From SLLG01 sp964403935 (GTDB lineage: Bacteria; Verrucomicrobiota; Verrucomicrobiia; Opitutales; Oceanipulchritudinaceae), in assembly GCA_964403935.1 (NCBI GenBank), contig CAYOIB010000032.1, positions 1 through 29,811 on the forward strand: a stretch of DNA of 29,811 nt, written 5' to 3'. The notes beneath the pieces were generated by a model. That model did no database searches. It saw only the letters and a program-made list of their open reading frames with translations, and was not told where the DNA came from. The translations under genes and the position numbers were made by a program. Position 1 is the stretch's first letter; every line of letters begins with the position of its first letter. Shown here one piece after another: positions 22,842 through 29,811 of the stretch.

Positions 22842-23834
22842 TTATGCTGAGATTTCGTCGCTCAGGATCTGTTCAATATCATCCATTATGTCGGCGGAAA
22901 GCAACTCGACCACTTCGAGTGCCTGCAGGTTATCCGATAGCTGCTCCGCCCGGGAGGCACCCAAAATAACCGTGCTCACCCGCGGATTCTTCAGGCACCA
23001 GGCAATGGCCAACCGGTGAAGCGGGACGTCCAGTTTGTCCGACAAGGCCTTCAAACGCCGCGTCTTCTCCATCTTGCCTTTGGACTGCTCCCCCAGCAGG
23101 CCATCCTTCAGCCATGACAGGTTTGGATCCGTCAGGCGGGAGCCAGCGGGAATCCCATCCAGATATTTCCCCGTGAGGAAACCGCTGGCAAGGGGAGACC
23201 AGATCGTCGTTCCCAGCCCGCCGTGTGACGCATAAAGCGGAGCATACTCCCGCTCCACCCGCTCGCGTGCAAACAGGTTGTACTGCGGCTGTTCCATTGT
23301 CGGCCCGATCAGGTGATTGGCCTCGGCAATTCCCTTCGCCTCTTGAATCTCGCGGGCACTCCATTCACTCGTCCCCCAATAGAGGACTTTTCCCTGCTCG
23401 ATCAGCGTGTTCATCGCACGAACCGTTTCCTCGATGGGCGTGTCGGGATCCGCCCGATGACACAAATAAAGATCCAGGTAATCCACCTGAAGCCGCTTTA
23501 ACGCCGCGTGGCACGCCTCCATCACGTGCTTCCGGCTCAGCCCGCATTGGTTGGGGCCTTTACCCTCGGCACCAAAGAACACCTTGCTCGAAACGAGGTA
23601 CGAATCTCTCGGCCAGTCCTTCGAGCTCAGGATGGAACCCATGACCGCCTCGGCCGCTCCATCGGCGTAGCCCTCCGCATTATCGAAAAAGTTGATCCCG
23701 CCTTCATAGGCAGTGCTGAGGCAAGCATCGGCCTCCTTGTTCCCCATCTGCCCCCCAAAAGTCACCCAAGCCCCATAAGAAAGGGCACTGACCTTCAATC
23801 CGGATTTTCCCAACTTTCGGTATTCCATTTTCAT
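22842..23834 (-). CDS. Aldo/keto reductase, Kv-beta-like (AKR6/YghZ type)
   Basis: An NADPH-dependent carbonyl reductase of 330 residues with the aldo/keto reductase barrel. The catalytic tetrad is visible: D51 in FFDNAEGYADG, Y56, K84 in VSSKVFF and H126 in YLCHRADP. The cofactor-binding end has STVILGASRAEQLSDNL. MEYRKLGKSGLKVSALSYGA and WSPLASGFLTGKY place it near potassium-channel beta subunits and YghZ, which reduce methylglyoxal and similar aldehydes. With elbB two bases downstream, an aldehyde-detoxification pair is plausible. A second in-frame ATG lies two codons into the gene. It is the first gene of the elbB-lpt operon. Confidence 0.92.
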   Translation of the reverse strand: MKMEYRKLGKSGLKVSALSYGAWVTFGGQMGNKEADACLSTAYEGGINFFDNAEGYADGAAEAVMGSILSSKDWPRDSYLVSSKVFFGAEGKGPNQCGLSRKHVMEACHAALKRLQVDYLDLYLCHRADPDTPIEETVRAMNTLIEQGKVLYWGTSEWSAREIQEAKGIAEANHLIGPTMEQPQYNLFARERVEREYAPLYASHGGLGTTIWSPLASGFLTGKYLDGIPAGSRLTDPNLSWLKDGLLGEQSKGKMEKTRRLKALSDKLDVPLHRLAIAWCLKNPRVSTVILGASRAEQLSDNLQALEVVELLSADIMDDIEQILSDEISA

Positions 23835-24054
23835 ATAGACCGCATCCTAGCGGGCACCTCCCAAAGGGCAATAACAAGGAAAGGAATTGGTCGCCCCTTC
23901 CGGCACGTTCTTCAAAAGCTAAATGACTCTCGCTTATCGAACTGGCGTGCTCCCTCGACTCCTTCGCTGTCCGATGAAGAAAGCGAGCGGAAGTCTCGAA
24001 ATACTCGTTGTCGCAAGCTCAACCTCTCAGACGACACGCCCGCTCAAAAACACA

Positions 24055-24297
24055 CTACAGATCGCGCCGAACACCCGCAAGGTGTCGGGATGTGGACAGC
24101 GGAGGCTCGGAGGAAGGCTCCAGATCGAGCAATTTCCGCCAGTAGGTCGCCAAGCCTGCTCCCGTGACGACACCACCCAGAACGCCTGCCCACGTGGACA
24201 GGATAACATTCATTCCGAGCAGGATCAGGGCGCAGAAAAAAATTACACTGGCAACCAGACCGCACACTGCAGCCAGGCACTTGTAATTGATACTCAT
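24055..24297 (-). CDS. Small membrane protein with two predicted helices
   Basis: An 80-residue frame with two hydrophobic segments (about 6-27 and 32-52) separated by a short turn (GMNVILS), a positive W-R-K after the second, and a polar tail. The composition and helical layout look like a real small inner-membrane protein, and nothing else explains this stretch. I know no family for it. The ATG at 24297 has no clear Shine-Dalgarno sequence; a TTG at 24330 is an alternative start. It stands alone between the aldo/keto reductase gene and the plus-strand polysaccharide locus. Confidence 0.5.
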   Translation of the reverse strand: MSINYKCLAAVCGLVASVIFFCALILLGMNVILSTWAGVLGGVVTGAGLATYWRKLLDLEPSSEPPLSTSRHLAGVRRDL

Positions 24298-24330
24298 GAA
24301 ATAGAAACCGGGGTCGGGCGTGTTGATCAA

Positions 24331-24689
24331 CCGTTAGTGAAAGGGGTAACTATCTTCCGGATGACGCACGTGAACCAAAACATTCCTGCCTGACTCCGCA
24401 ACATAATTTTCGGAAAAAACAGATCCAATACCTTGTAAAGTTGGCCGACGCGCGGACCGCCTTGAAACCAAGGTGATTCCTGACCTCATGGCGGGAGTAT
24501 CCGCCAAGACAACAGGACTTGCGCAGGATAGAAATAGTGGTTTCCCTCCTGAATCATACGTAGTTACCGCATCAATATGGGCACCTTTTCTTCATTTTAT
24601 TTCTATCTTCTCTTGACTCAGACCGTTAATCCCCGCAGCTTGGCCCCTGTTAAATACCTAAAGTCTGTCGCAAACATCTCGCTAAAGTC
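24331..24689. other. Intergenic region before the polysaccharide locus
   Basis: About 360 bases without a supportable gene; it gets AT-rich toward its right end and presumably holds the promoter of the WecA-like gene. A TTGACT is at 24613-24618, but no good -10 box lies 16-18 bases after it, so I name no promoter. I also see nothing definite in the 220 bases at 23835-24054. Confidence 0.5.
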
Positions 24690-25811
24690 ATGTCAACTAT
24701 CGCAACATCCACACAACTGTTCCTGCTTGGGTCCGGGATCGCTGTTGGGGCCGGGGTCACCGCCGTCTTAACCTCCGCTGTCAAATCTCTCTCGCTCAAA
24801 TACAACCTCACGGATGCCCCCAACGCCCGAAGCATGCACAAGCAGCCGATGCCACGTGTGGGCGGCATCGCCATCGCCGGGGGCTTTTTGGCCGGAATCC
24901 TTTATTTTCTGGGGTTGGGCGCTTTGGCCCCTGAGCACTTTGGCGCCATACCCATGCCCTCCCCCTGGCTGCTGACAGCAGCGCTCTTCATGTTTGGGGT
25001 TGGGCTCTGTGACGATCTGAAAAACCTCAAACCACGCACCAAACTGGCGCTGCAGTGCACCGCAGCGCTCTTTGTCATCGCCGGCGGATTCCGGTTCAAT
25101 CTGCATTTTCTTCCCCTCGACGAAATGGGGACCTTGGGTTCCTTCATCTCGGTCGCCTTCACCTTTCTCTGGATTATCGGGATCGTGAATGCACTGAACC
25201 TGCTCGACGGCCTCGACGGGTTGGCAGCCGGTGTGTCCCTCATCGCAATGATTTCCATCTCGGCTGCGATGATGATCAATGGCGGCCTTTACGACCTGGT
25301 CCTGGTCGCCTGCCTCGCCGGTGCCCTCGTCGGGTTCCTGATGCACAATGCCCACCCGGCGACGATTTTCATGGGTGATTCGGGCAGCCTCTTTCTCGGA
25401 TTCATCCTGGCGACCTTCGCTCTCCCGGTGACAGCCCAGCCGAGCCTCAACCTGACCTTTCTCGTTCCAATCTTCGCTCTCGGGCTGCCAATCACCGACA
25501 CCCTTGTTGCGATTTGTCGGCGGGCGCTCGAGCGCAAGCAGATCTTCTCGCCGGATCGTGACCACATCCATCACCGCATCGCCGGCAAGCTGGGGTATTC
25601 CCATCGCAGCACCGTCTACATCCTTTACGGGATCAGCCTGATCTTTGGATTGACGGCCATTCTGGTCTGCACAGCGGAGAACGCGGCCGCAGTAGCGCTG
25701 GGCATCGGGATTACGGTTGCTTTCATTCTCTTCTTCCTGATCAAGCTCGGTTACATTCGCCCCGTTGCCACACCCGCACGGGCGGCCCTTCCCGTCTCCT
25801 CAAACAACTGA
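24690..25811 (+). CDS. wecA: WecA/TagO-like undecaprenyl-phosphate glycosyl-1-phosphate transferase
   Basis: Such enzymes move a sugar-1-phosphate, usually GlcNAc-1-P, from UDP-sugar to undecaprenyl phosphate on the inner membrane, the first step of O-antigen, teichoic acid or exopolysaccharide units. The 373-residue protein has about eleven transmembrane helices and the MraY/WecA superfamily motifs in order: D108-D109 in LCDDLKNLKP, NALNLLDGLDG (167-177), FMGDSGSLFLGF (from 227) and the histidine block DHIHHRI (291-297). The last is diagnostic of the WecA/TagO side, not MraY. It heads a polysaccharide-type locus with a GT2 enzyme and an ABC exporter nearby. The sugar substrate cannot be determined. 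Confidence 0.9.
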   Translation: MSTIATSTQLFLLGSGIAVGAGVTAVLTSAVKSLSLKYNLTDAPNARSMHKQPMPRVGGIAIAGGFLAGILYFLGLGALAPEHFGAIPMPSPWLLTAALFMFGVGLCDDLKNLKPRTKLALQCTAALFVIAGGFRFNLHFLPLDEMGTLGSFISVAFTFLWIIGIVNALNLLDGLDGLAAGVSLIAMISISAAMMINGGLYDLVLVACLAGALVGFLMHNAHPATIFMGDSGSLFLGFILATFALPVTAQPSLNLTFLVPIFALGLPITDTLVAICRRALERKQIFSPDRDHIHHRIAGKLGYSHRSTVYILYGISLIFGLTAILVCTAENAAAVALGIGITVAFILFFLIKLGYIRPVATPARAALPVSSNN

Positions 25812-25828
25812 GGATTCGTCAAACCCGT

Positions 25829-25853
25829 GGGACCCGAGCCTCTCCGGGTTCCC
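25829..25853 (+). terminator. Weak hairpin after the WecA-like gene
   Basis: GGGACCCG pairs with CGGG-TT-CCC (one bulged T) about 18 bases after the stop codon. The following TCATT is not a proper T-run, so termination would be partial at best. Confidence 0.3.
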
Positions 25854-25916
25854 TCATTAGAGTGCAGGGGTTCCCAAAGGACCGCATGCACTCATCCTTA
25901 CCTTACAACCTGGAAT

Positions 25917-26393
25917 ATGACTCAAGCCACCTCATCCCTGATTGATTATCCCGACGCCGAACGCGTAGACCTTCAATCCATGCCCGCGGGGGGATTCGAG
26001 CGAGAGAGCCGCAACTTCCATTTCAACTCTCTCCTCAAATCGATGCTGGCCGGCTATTGGGAATGGGACCTGATGACCAATCATTTTTTTGCCAGCCCGT
26101 CCCTGAAGAGCCTGCTGGGATTTGCGCCCCGCCAGGTCGTGGCTCTCGAAGGCCGGTGCCCGGAATTCATTGCACCAGAAGAACAACGCAGTTGGCGCCA
26201 AGCGGTGACCCGCCTGCTCACCGACAGGAAGTTGAACCAGTTGGAACTGGAAATAGCCTGCGTGCACACTCACGGGACACTTCACACAATGAACCTGAGG
26301 ATGTGTGTGATCGAGCGTGATACCCTCGGCCCCCCCCTGCGTCTGGCAGGATGTTTGATGGCCCTTCCCACCTCTGCCCTGCCGGAATCATAA
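25917..26393 (+). CDS. Stand-alone PAS-domain protein
   Basis: A 158-residue soluble protein whose residues about 38-150 form one PAS fold of the PAS_3 type. GYWEWDLMTNHFFASPSLKS matches the typical opening (G-x-W-x-W-D, then F-x-S-x-x-x-x-x-L-L-G-F). This is followed by a helix with PEFIAPEEQRSWRQAV, the E-x-x-x-R-h-x-h-H strands and a closing LRLAGCLM. No kinase, cyclase or DNA-binding output domain is attached, and no redox cofactor residues can be identified. It may act as a partner for another signalling protein. ATG 25917 is chosen because the upstream in-frame codons overlap the hairpin and do not look coding; its Shine-Dalgarno sequence is weak. It lies between two polysaccharide genes. 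Confidence 0.75.
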   Translation: MTQATSSLIDYPDAERVDLQSMPAGGFERESRNFHFNSLLKSMLAGYWEWDLMTNHFFASPSLKSLLGFAPRQVVALEGRCPEFIAPEEQRSWRQAVTRLLTDRKLNQLELEIACVHTHGTLHTMNLRMCVIERDTLGPPLRLAGCLMALPTSALPES

Positions 26394-26586
26394 GAAGCCT
26401 TGAATACGGGGGCCTTTCGAAGGATGATTGAAATCCTCAAACCGCCTCATTGATTGAGCGTGTTGGGCTGCTTCGTTTTCCAGGACGAATCCGCGCCGGT
26501 CAACCTTCGCTCAGTCATCCTGGTCACCCGAATACCTGGCTCGAAGATCTCTTGCGAGCCCTCCTTTTCTCGCTAGCTTCACTCTG

Positions 26587-27552
26587 ATGAAAGGCCCCCT
26601 CGTCAGCATTCTCATTCCGTGCTACAACGCGGAAACATGGATCCGTCAGGCGATTGAAAGTGCCCTCGCCCAGACTTATAAATCCTGCGAAATCATTGTC
26701 GTGGACGATGGTTCAACCGACGGAAGCCTTTCGGAGATTCAAGCTTTTGACGGTCGCATCCGATGGGAGGCGGGCCCGAATCGCGGGGGCAACCCCACCC
26801 GAAACCGCCTTCTCAAACTGAGCAGAGGCGAATGGCTCCAATACCTCGACGCCGATGACTGGCTGAAGCCGGACAAGATCGAGAAGCAGATGGAAGCCAT
26901 CGAGAAGGATCCTGCAGTCGATGTTCTTTACAGCCCGACGCGCTTTGCGTGGCACGAAGACAACGGCATTCGGGAAAAGGCCCATCCCATTCCTGAGCCT
27001 CATGATCCCTGGATGCTCCTCGCCTCGTGGAACCTCCCGCAGACCGGTGGACCGCTCTGGCGAAGGCAAGCCCTTCTCGACGTCTCAGGATGGAACAACC
27101 GTCAGCCGTGCTGCCAGGAGCACGAGCTGTATCTGCGGCTGCTCAAGGCTGGAAAACGGTTTCGGCACTTTCCCGGCGATGGAGCGGTTTATCGACAATG
27201 GAGTTCTGACACCGTTTGCAAACGAAACATCCCCCTCGTGCATTCAAAGCGCTTGGAGATTGAAGATGACCTTGAGACCCACTTGCGGACCTCCGGGGAG
27301 CTGACACCCCTTCGAGCCAACGCCATCAACCAAGCTCGTTTTGAGATCGCGCGCGGGCGCTGGCACTATGACCGGCGGGGGGCACAGCATCTGATTCAGA
27401 AAATGCATGCCTCTGACCCAAACTTTATCCCGCAGGGCCCAGCCGCACCTTCAAGCTACCAAACACTTTACCGGTTCCTTGGGTTCACCGCAGCCGAACG
27501 TATCGCCGAAGGCTTCCGCCGGTTCCGGCCCAAGGCAACTGCTTCGGTATAG
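26587..27552 (+). CDS. Family 2 glycosyltransferase (GT-A fold)
   Basis: A 321-residue cytoplasmic glycosyltransferase that probably adds a sugar to a lipid-linked oligosaccharide. The GT-A nucleotide-binding region is typical: VSILIPCYNAETWIRQAIES, then VVDDGSTDGS (D40-D41) and the metal-binding DADD (88-91) in YLDADDWLKPDKI. CCQEHELYLRLLKAGKRFRH carries the E-x-D-like acceptor-side motif (QEHELYLR) common in GT2 enzymes. The C-terminal 90 residues are basic and helical and may contact the membrane; no transmembrane helix is seen. There is no clear ribosome-binding site before the ATG. It faces the ABC exporter gene convergently, 118 bases away. Confidence 0.9.
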   Translation: MKGPLVSILIPCYNAETWIRQAIESALAQTYKSCEIIVVDDGSTDGSLSEIQAFDGRIRWEAGPNRGGNPTRNRLLKLSRGEWLQYLDADDWLKPDKIEKQMEAIEKDPAVDVLYSPTRFAWHEDNGIREKAHPIPEPHDPWMLLASWNLPQTGGPLWRRQALLDVSGWNNRQPCCQEHELYLRLLKAGKRFRHFPGDGAVYRQWSSDTVCKRNIPLVHSKRLEIEDDLETHLRTSGELTPLRANAINQARFEIARGRWHYDRRGAQHLIQKMHASDPNFIPQGPAAPSSYQTLYRFLGFTAAERIAEGFRRFRPKATASV

Positions 27553-27670
27553 ACTTCCAGCGCGCAGCGGCTGATGTCATCCCCAGTTAAAGACATCCCC
27601 CCTCAGGAATAGATCGCCGAATGAATCCCCTGTTGGGGAAGCCGTGCCCCAAAGCAATACCGCGCTGAGA

Positions 27671-29506
27671 TCATTTGCCTGCGACCAATCGCTGGAAGGC
27701 TTCATCCTTGGCCAATAGCTGCTCAAACCTCCCTTTTGCCCGCAATTGTCCATTCTCGAGCATGACAATGGTATCACAGCGTTGAACGGTGGACATACGG
27801 TGCGCCACCATGATCACCGTAACGGCCTTCCCAAGCGCCTCCACTGAACGCATGAGTTCCGTCTCCGTCCGGTTATCCAGTGCGCTTGTCGCTTCATCCA
27901 AAACCAGGATTGAAGGGTTTCGGTAAAGCGCCCGGGCGAGCCCAATCCGTTGACGCTGCCCACCACTCAAACGCACGCCTCGATCCCCTACCGTTGTATC
28001 AAACCCATGCGAAAGCTCGGATTCAATAAAATCGAGAATCTGTGCGGCACGAGCGGCTTCCCGGAGACGCTCCACGTCAATTTCCTCACTCGGAAGACCA
28101 AAGGCGATGTTCTTCGCCACCGTATCATCGAGGAGAAAAATGTCCTGTGGAACATAGCCGATCTGCTGCCGCCAGGAGGCCATGTCTTCCTTCCCGAGGG
28201 TGCGCCCATCGACGACAAGCTCACCTGATGAGGGCCAATGCAGCCCCATGAGAAGATCGATTGCGGTCGACTTTCCGGAACCCGTCGAGCCGACAATTGC
28301 AAAAGATGAACCTTTTTCGATTTGCAATGAAATGCCCCTAAGAACAGGCATCCGACTCCCTGGATAAGAGAAGGAAACCTCTCGTAGCTCAAGTGCTGAC
28401 TCAAAAGGAATCACGGCCCGCTCAGCCTGGGGCGGTAGTTCGGAATACCAAGCCCCCCCTTCAAACTCTTCCGCAACCTCCTCCAAGGTGTGCTTCTGTG
28501 CCATGATTCCCGTAAGCCCCCCATAGAGAAACTGCAGGGAGGGCAGCAACCGGTACCCCGCAAATGCCATCACCCCGAGAACCGGAATCAAATCTTTGAA
28601 ATCTTTCCCCTGAATCGACAACACCAAGACCACAACGACGAGCCCTCCGAACGCCAAGGGCTCAATCAAATACTTGGGCATATTGGAAATAACGGGGATG
28701 ATCGCACTCAGCTTCGCCTGCCGGAGTGTTTCTACATGGTAACAATTGATGAAATACGAGCTCCTGTCCTGAACAAGGATCACCTTGATACCGGACACAA
28801 ACTGATAGAGCGCCTTCATGGAACGTCGGCTGCACGCTTTCAATTCAGCACTGATCCGGGCAGTCTTCGTCTTGAGCCCAAAAAGCAGCGCCGTGTAAAT
28901 CGTCCCGAAAATCAGTGCTGCTCCCATCGCAATCTGCACATCGACAACGATCAGAAGAGCCAATAACAGAACCACGCAGACAATGCGCACAAGAATATCC
29001 AGCATGGGCAGAAAGACGCCGCTAATAAAGCCGGATACATCCCCGCCAATTTTTTTGATTAAAAGGCTGGGATTTGTCGTCAGAAAATAACCATAGGGCC
29101 TCGTCGCGACATGGGTCATCATTCGCACGCGCAGCCATTGTCCAAGGGAAAGAGAGTAACGCGTGCGCCCGAATTCACTGGCCATATTGATGATATTGGA
29201 AACGACCAAGGTCACCACCGCCACAACCCCGGCCAGCAGCAAGAGCCCATTTGTATCCAATCCAGGTATCCAGCTCCTTAAAATCTCGGCGACCCGGTGC
29301 TCCGACATCACTTCTGGATTTGAAGCCAAAGCCAGAAACGGGAAGACCGAGGCCACCCCAACCACCTGAAAAGCACCCTGCGCCAAAATCAGGAAAAACA
29401 CCAAGACCATCCGCTTCCGGCCATAAGGTATGGCCAGCCGCAATGCCCGCCTCCCCAGTCGAATGAAGTTCCGCAGAAAATAATAGGGAATCAGAATCTT
29501 TGACAC
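27671..29506 (-). CDS. ABC exporter (PglK/MsbA-like), probable lipid-linked oligosaccharide flippase
   Basis: A fused half-transporter of 611 residues. Residues about 30-345 form a six-helix type I exporter domain, and the rest is the nucleotide-binding domain. Walker A GSTGSGKS (406-413), Q454, signature LSGGQ (513-517), Walker B ILVLDE (533-538) and H569 are all intact, so it should be active as a homodimer. The arrangement and SFSYPGSRMPVLRGISLQIE resemble PglK-type flippases of lipid-linked oligosaccharides and MsbA-type lipid A transporters. The neighbouring WecA-like and GT2 genes favour polysaccharide or glycan export. The start is a GTG at 29506, without a convincing Shine-Dalgarno sequence, so it could be a little shorter. 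Confidence 0.9.
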   Translation of the reverse strand: MSKILIPYYFLRNFIRLGRRALRLAIPYGRKRMVLVFFLILAQGAFQVVGVASVFPFLALASNPEVMSEHRVAEILRSWIPGLDTNGLLLLAGVVAVVTLVVSNIINMASEFGRTRYSLSLGQWLRVRMMTHVATRPYGYFLTTNPSLLIKKIGGDVSGFISGVFLPMLDILVRIVCVVLLLALLIVVDVQIAMGAALIFGTIYTALLFGLKTKTARISAELKACSRRSMKALYQFVSGIKVILVQDRSSYFINCYHVETLRQAKLSAIIPVISNMPKYLIEPLAFGGLVVVVLVLSIQGKDFKDLIPVLGVMAFAGYRLLPSLQFLYGGLTGIMAQKHTLEEVAEEFEGGAWYSELPPQAERAVIPFESALELREVSFSYPGSRMPVLRGISLQIEKGSSFAIVGSTGSGKSTAIDLLMGLHWPSSGELVVDGRTLGKEDMASWRQQIGYVPQDIFLLDDTVAKNIAFGLPSEEIDVERLREAARAAQILDFIESELSHGFDTTVGDRGVRLSGGQRQRIGLARALYRNPSILVLDEATSALDNRTETELMRSVEALGKAVTVIMVAHRMSTVQRCDTIVMLENGQLRAKGRFEQLLAKDEAFQRLVAGK

Positions 29507-29690
29507 GTGTTTCAGCGAATGAGTTCGGGGAGGGATCTCTAAAAGAAAGTCTGAAGGGAAGCCCCCGTTTCGTTAAGCTTTCCCTGCAGAAAGGAGGGAC
29601 ATGAGCGCCGATTGGGAGAGCCGTCAAGCGACAACCCCTCCGATTTTTGATTTACATCGTTCCCTGATGCCCGATGATTTGAGAGTGATT

Positions 29691-29703
29691 GGCAGGTACT
29701 GCC
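29691..29703 (+). repeat. Short perfect hairpin GGCAG-GTA-CTGCC before the last gene
   Basis: A five-base stem with a three-base loop ends right at the AGAGGA ribosome-binding site of the gene starting at 29719. It could affect translation initiation, but such a short element can also occur by chance. Confidence 0.35.
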
Positions 29704-29718
29704 AGAGGATACTACCTG

Positions 29719-29811
29719 ATGAAAAAAACTTCCATTTTGACCCTTGCCGGGCTGCTTGTCTTCCTACTGGGAATTCTGGTCGTTTTCTTGATTATTCGTC
29801 GAGACGACCAT
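29719..29811 (+). CDS. Start of a membrane-anchored or exported protein (truncated by window end)
   Basis: Only 31 codons are visible. They begin MKKTSILTLAGLLVFLLGIL and continue VVFLIIRRDD: a basic start, one long hydrophobic helix of about 23 residues, then charged residues. There is no signal peptidase site within view, which suggests a signal anchor more than a cleaved signal. GAGGA at 29704-29708 lies ten bases before the ATG, giving good support for a real start. It is divergent from the ABC exporter. The function cannot be told. Confidence 0.65.
   Translation, partial: MKKTSILTLAGLLVFLLGILVVFLIIRRDDH

Noticed and set aside
27577..27670. Minus-strand tail reading DLFLRGDVFNWG after the ABC exporter
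   Set aside because: It is in another frame from the exporter and has no start of its own. Only a weak CCCC-TGTT-GGGG hairpin lies here, without a T-run, so it is not called a gene or terminator.

Overview
The window is a GC-rich, densely coded chromosomal segment from a Gram-negative bacterium. It carries an lptCAB lipopolysaccharide-export operon, dnaA with a probable origin region, hprK, and a carbohydrate/sulfatase-maturation region. The combination points to Verrucomicrobiota, probably the Opitutae/Puniceicoccales side. Supporting signs are an HPr kinase in an LPS-bearing organism, a small unnamed protein translationally coupled to dnaA, and sulfatase maturases beside GH116 and GH172 glycosidases. 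The phylum call is an inference from gene content, not from a database search.

Left part (1-9.1 kb): the 3' end of rpsA with its terminator is followed by a large DUF2339 multi-pass membrane protein and an MFS permease, both on the plus strand. Converging on them is a minus-strand cluster: a radical-SAM anaerobic sulfatase maturase, a histidine-rich unnamed protein, and an oxygen-dependent formylglycine-generating enzyme joined by a TGATG overlap. Two chemically unrelated routes to formylglycine therefore sit in one apparent transcription unit, although no sulfatase is in view. An AraC-type regulator lies upstream on the same strand.

Middle (9.1-16.7 kb): divergent from the AraC gene is a GH116-GH172 glycosidase pair. 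The shared intergenic region holds a repeat cluster that looks like an operator. Next come two small heat-shock genes, preceded by a candidate sigma-54 promoter and followed by a terminator, and then a CbpA-type co-chaperone. After these are tRNA-Ile2(CAT) and a type I restriction-modification remnant in which the start of hsdM is fused in frame to the end of hsdR.

Origin region (16.8-20.2 kb): dnaA and a coupled unnamed gene face left. Upstream lies a roughly 400-base non-coding stretch with a 16-base perfect palindrome overlapping a DnaA-box-like site. A 28-codon stub resembling the start of an S4-domain (pseudouridine synthase-like) protein lies between this stretch and hprK.

Envelope operon (20.2-23.8 kb, minus): aldo/keto reductase, elbB, lptC, lptA and lptB, with ATGA overlaps linking the last four. 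hprK follows about 100 bases downstream.

Right part (24-29.8 kb): a polysaccharide-type locus with a WecA/TagO-like glycosyl-phosphate transferase, a lone PAS-domain protein, a family 2 glycosyltransferase and a PglK/MsbA-like ABC exporter. The window ends just inside a new gene encoding a membrane-anchored protein.
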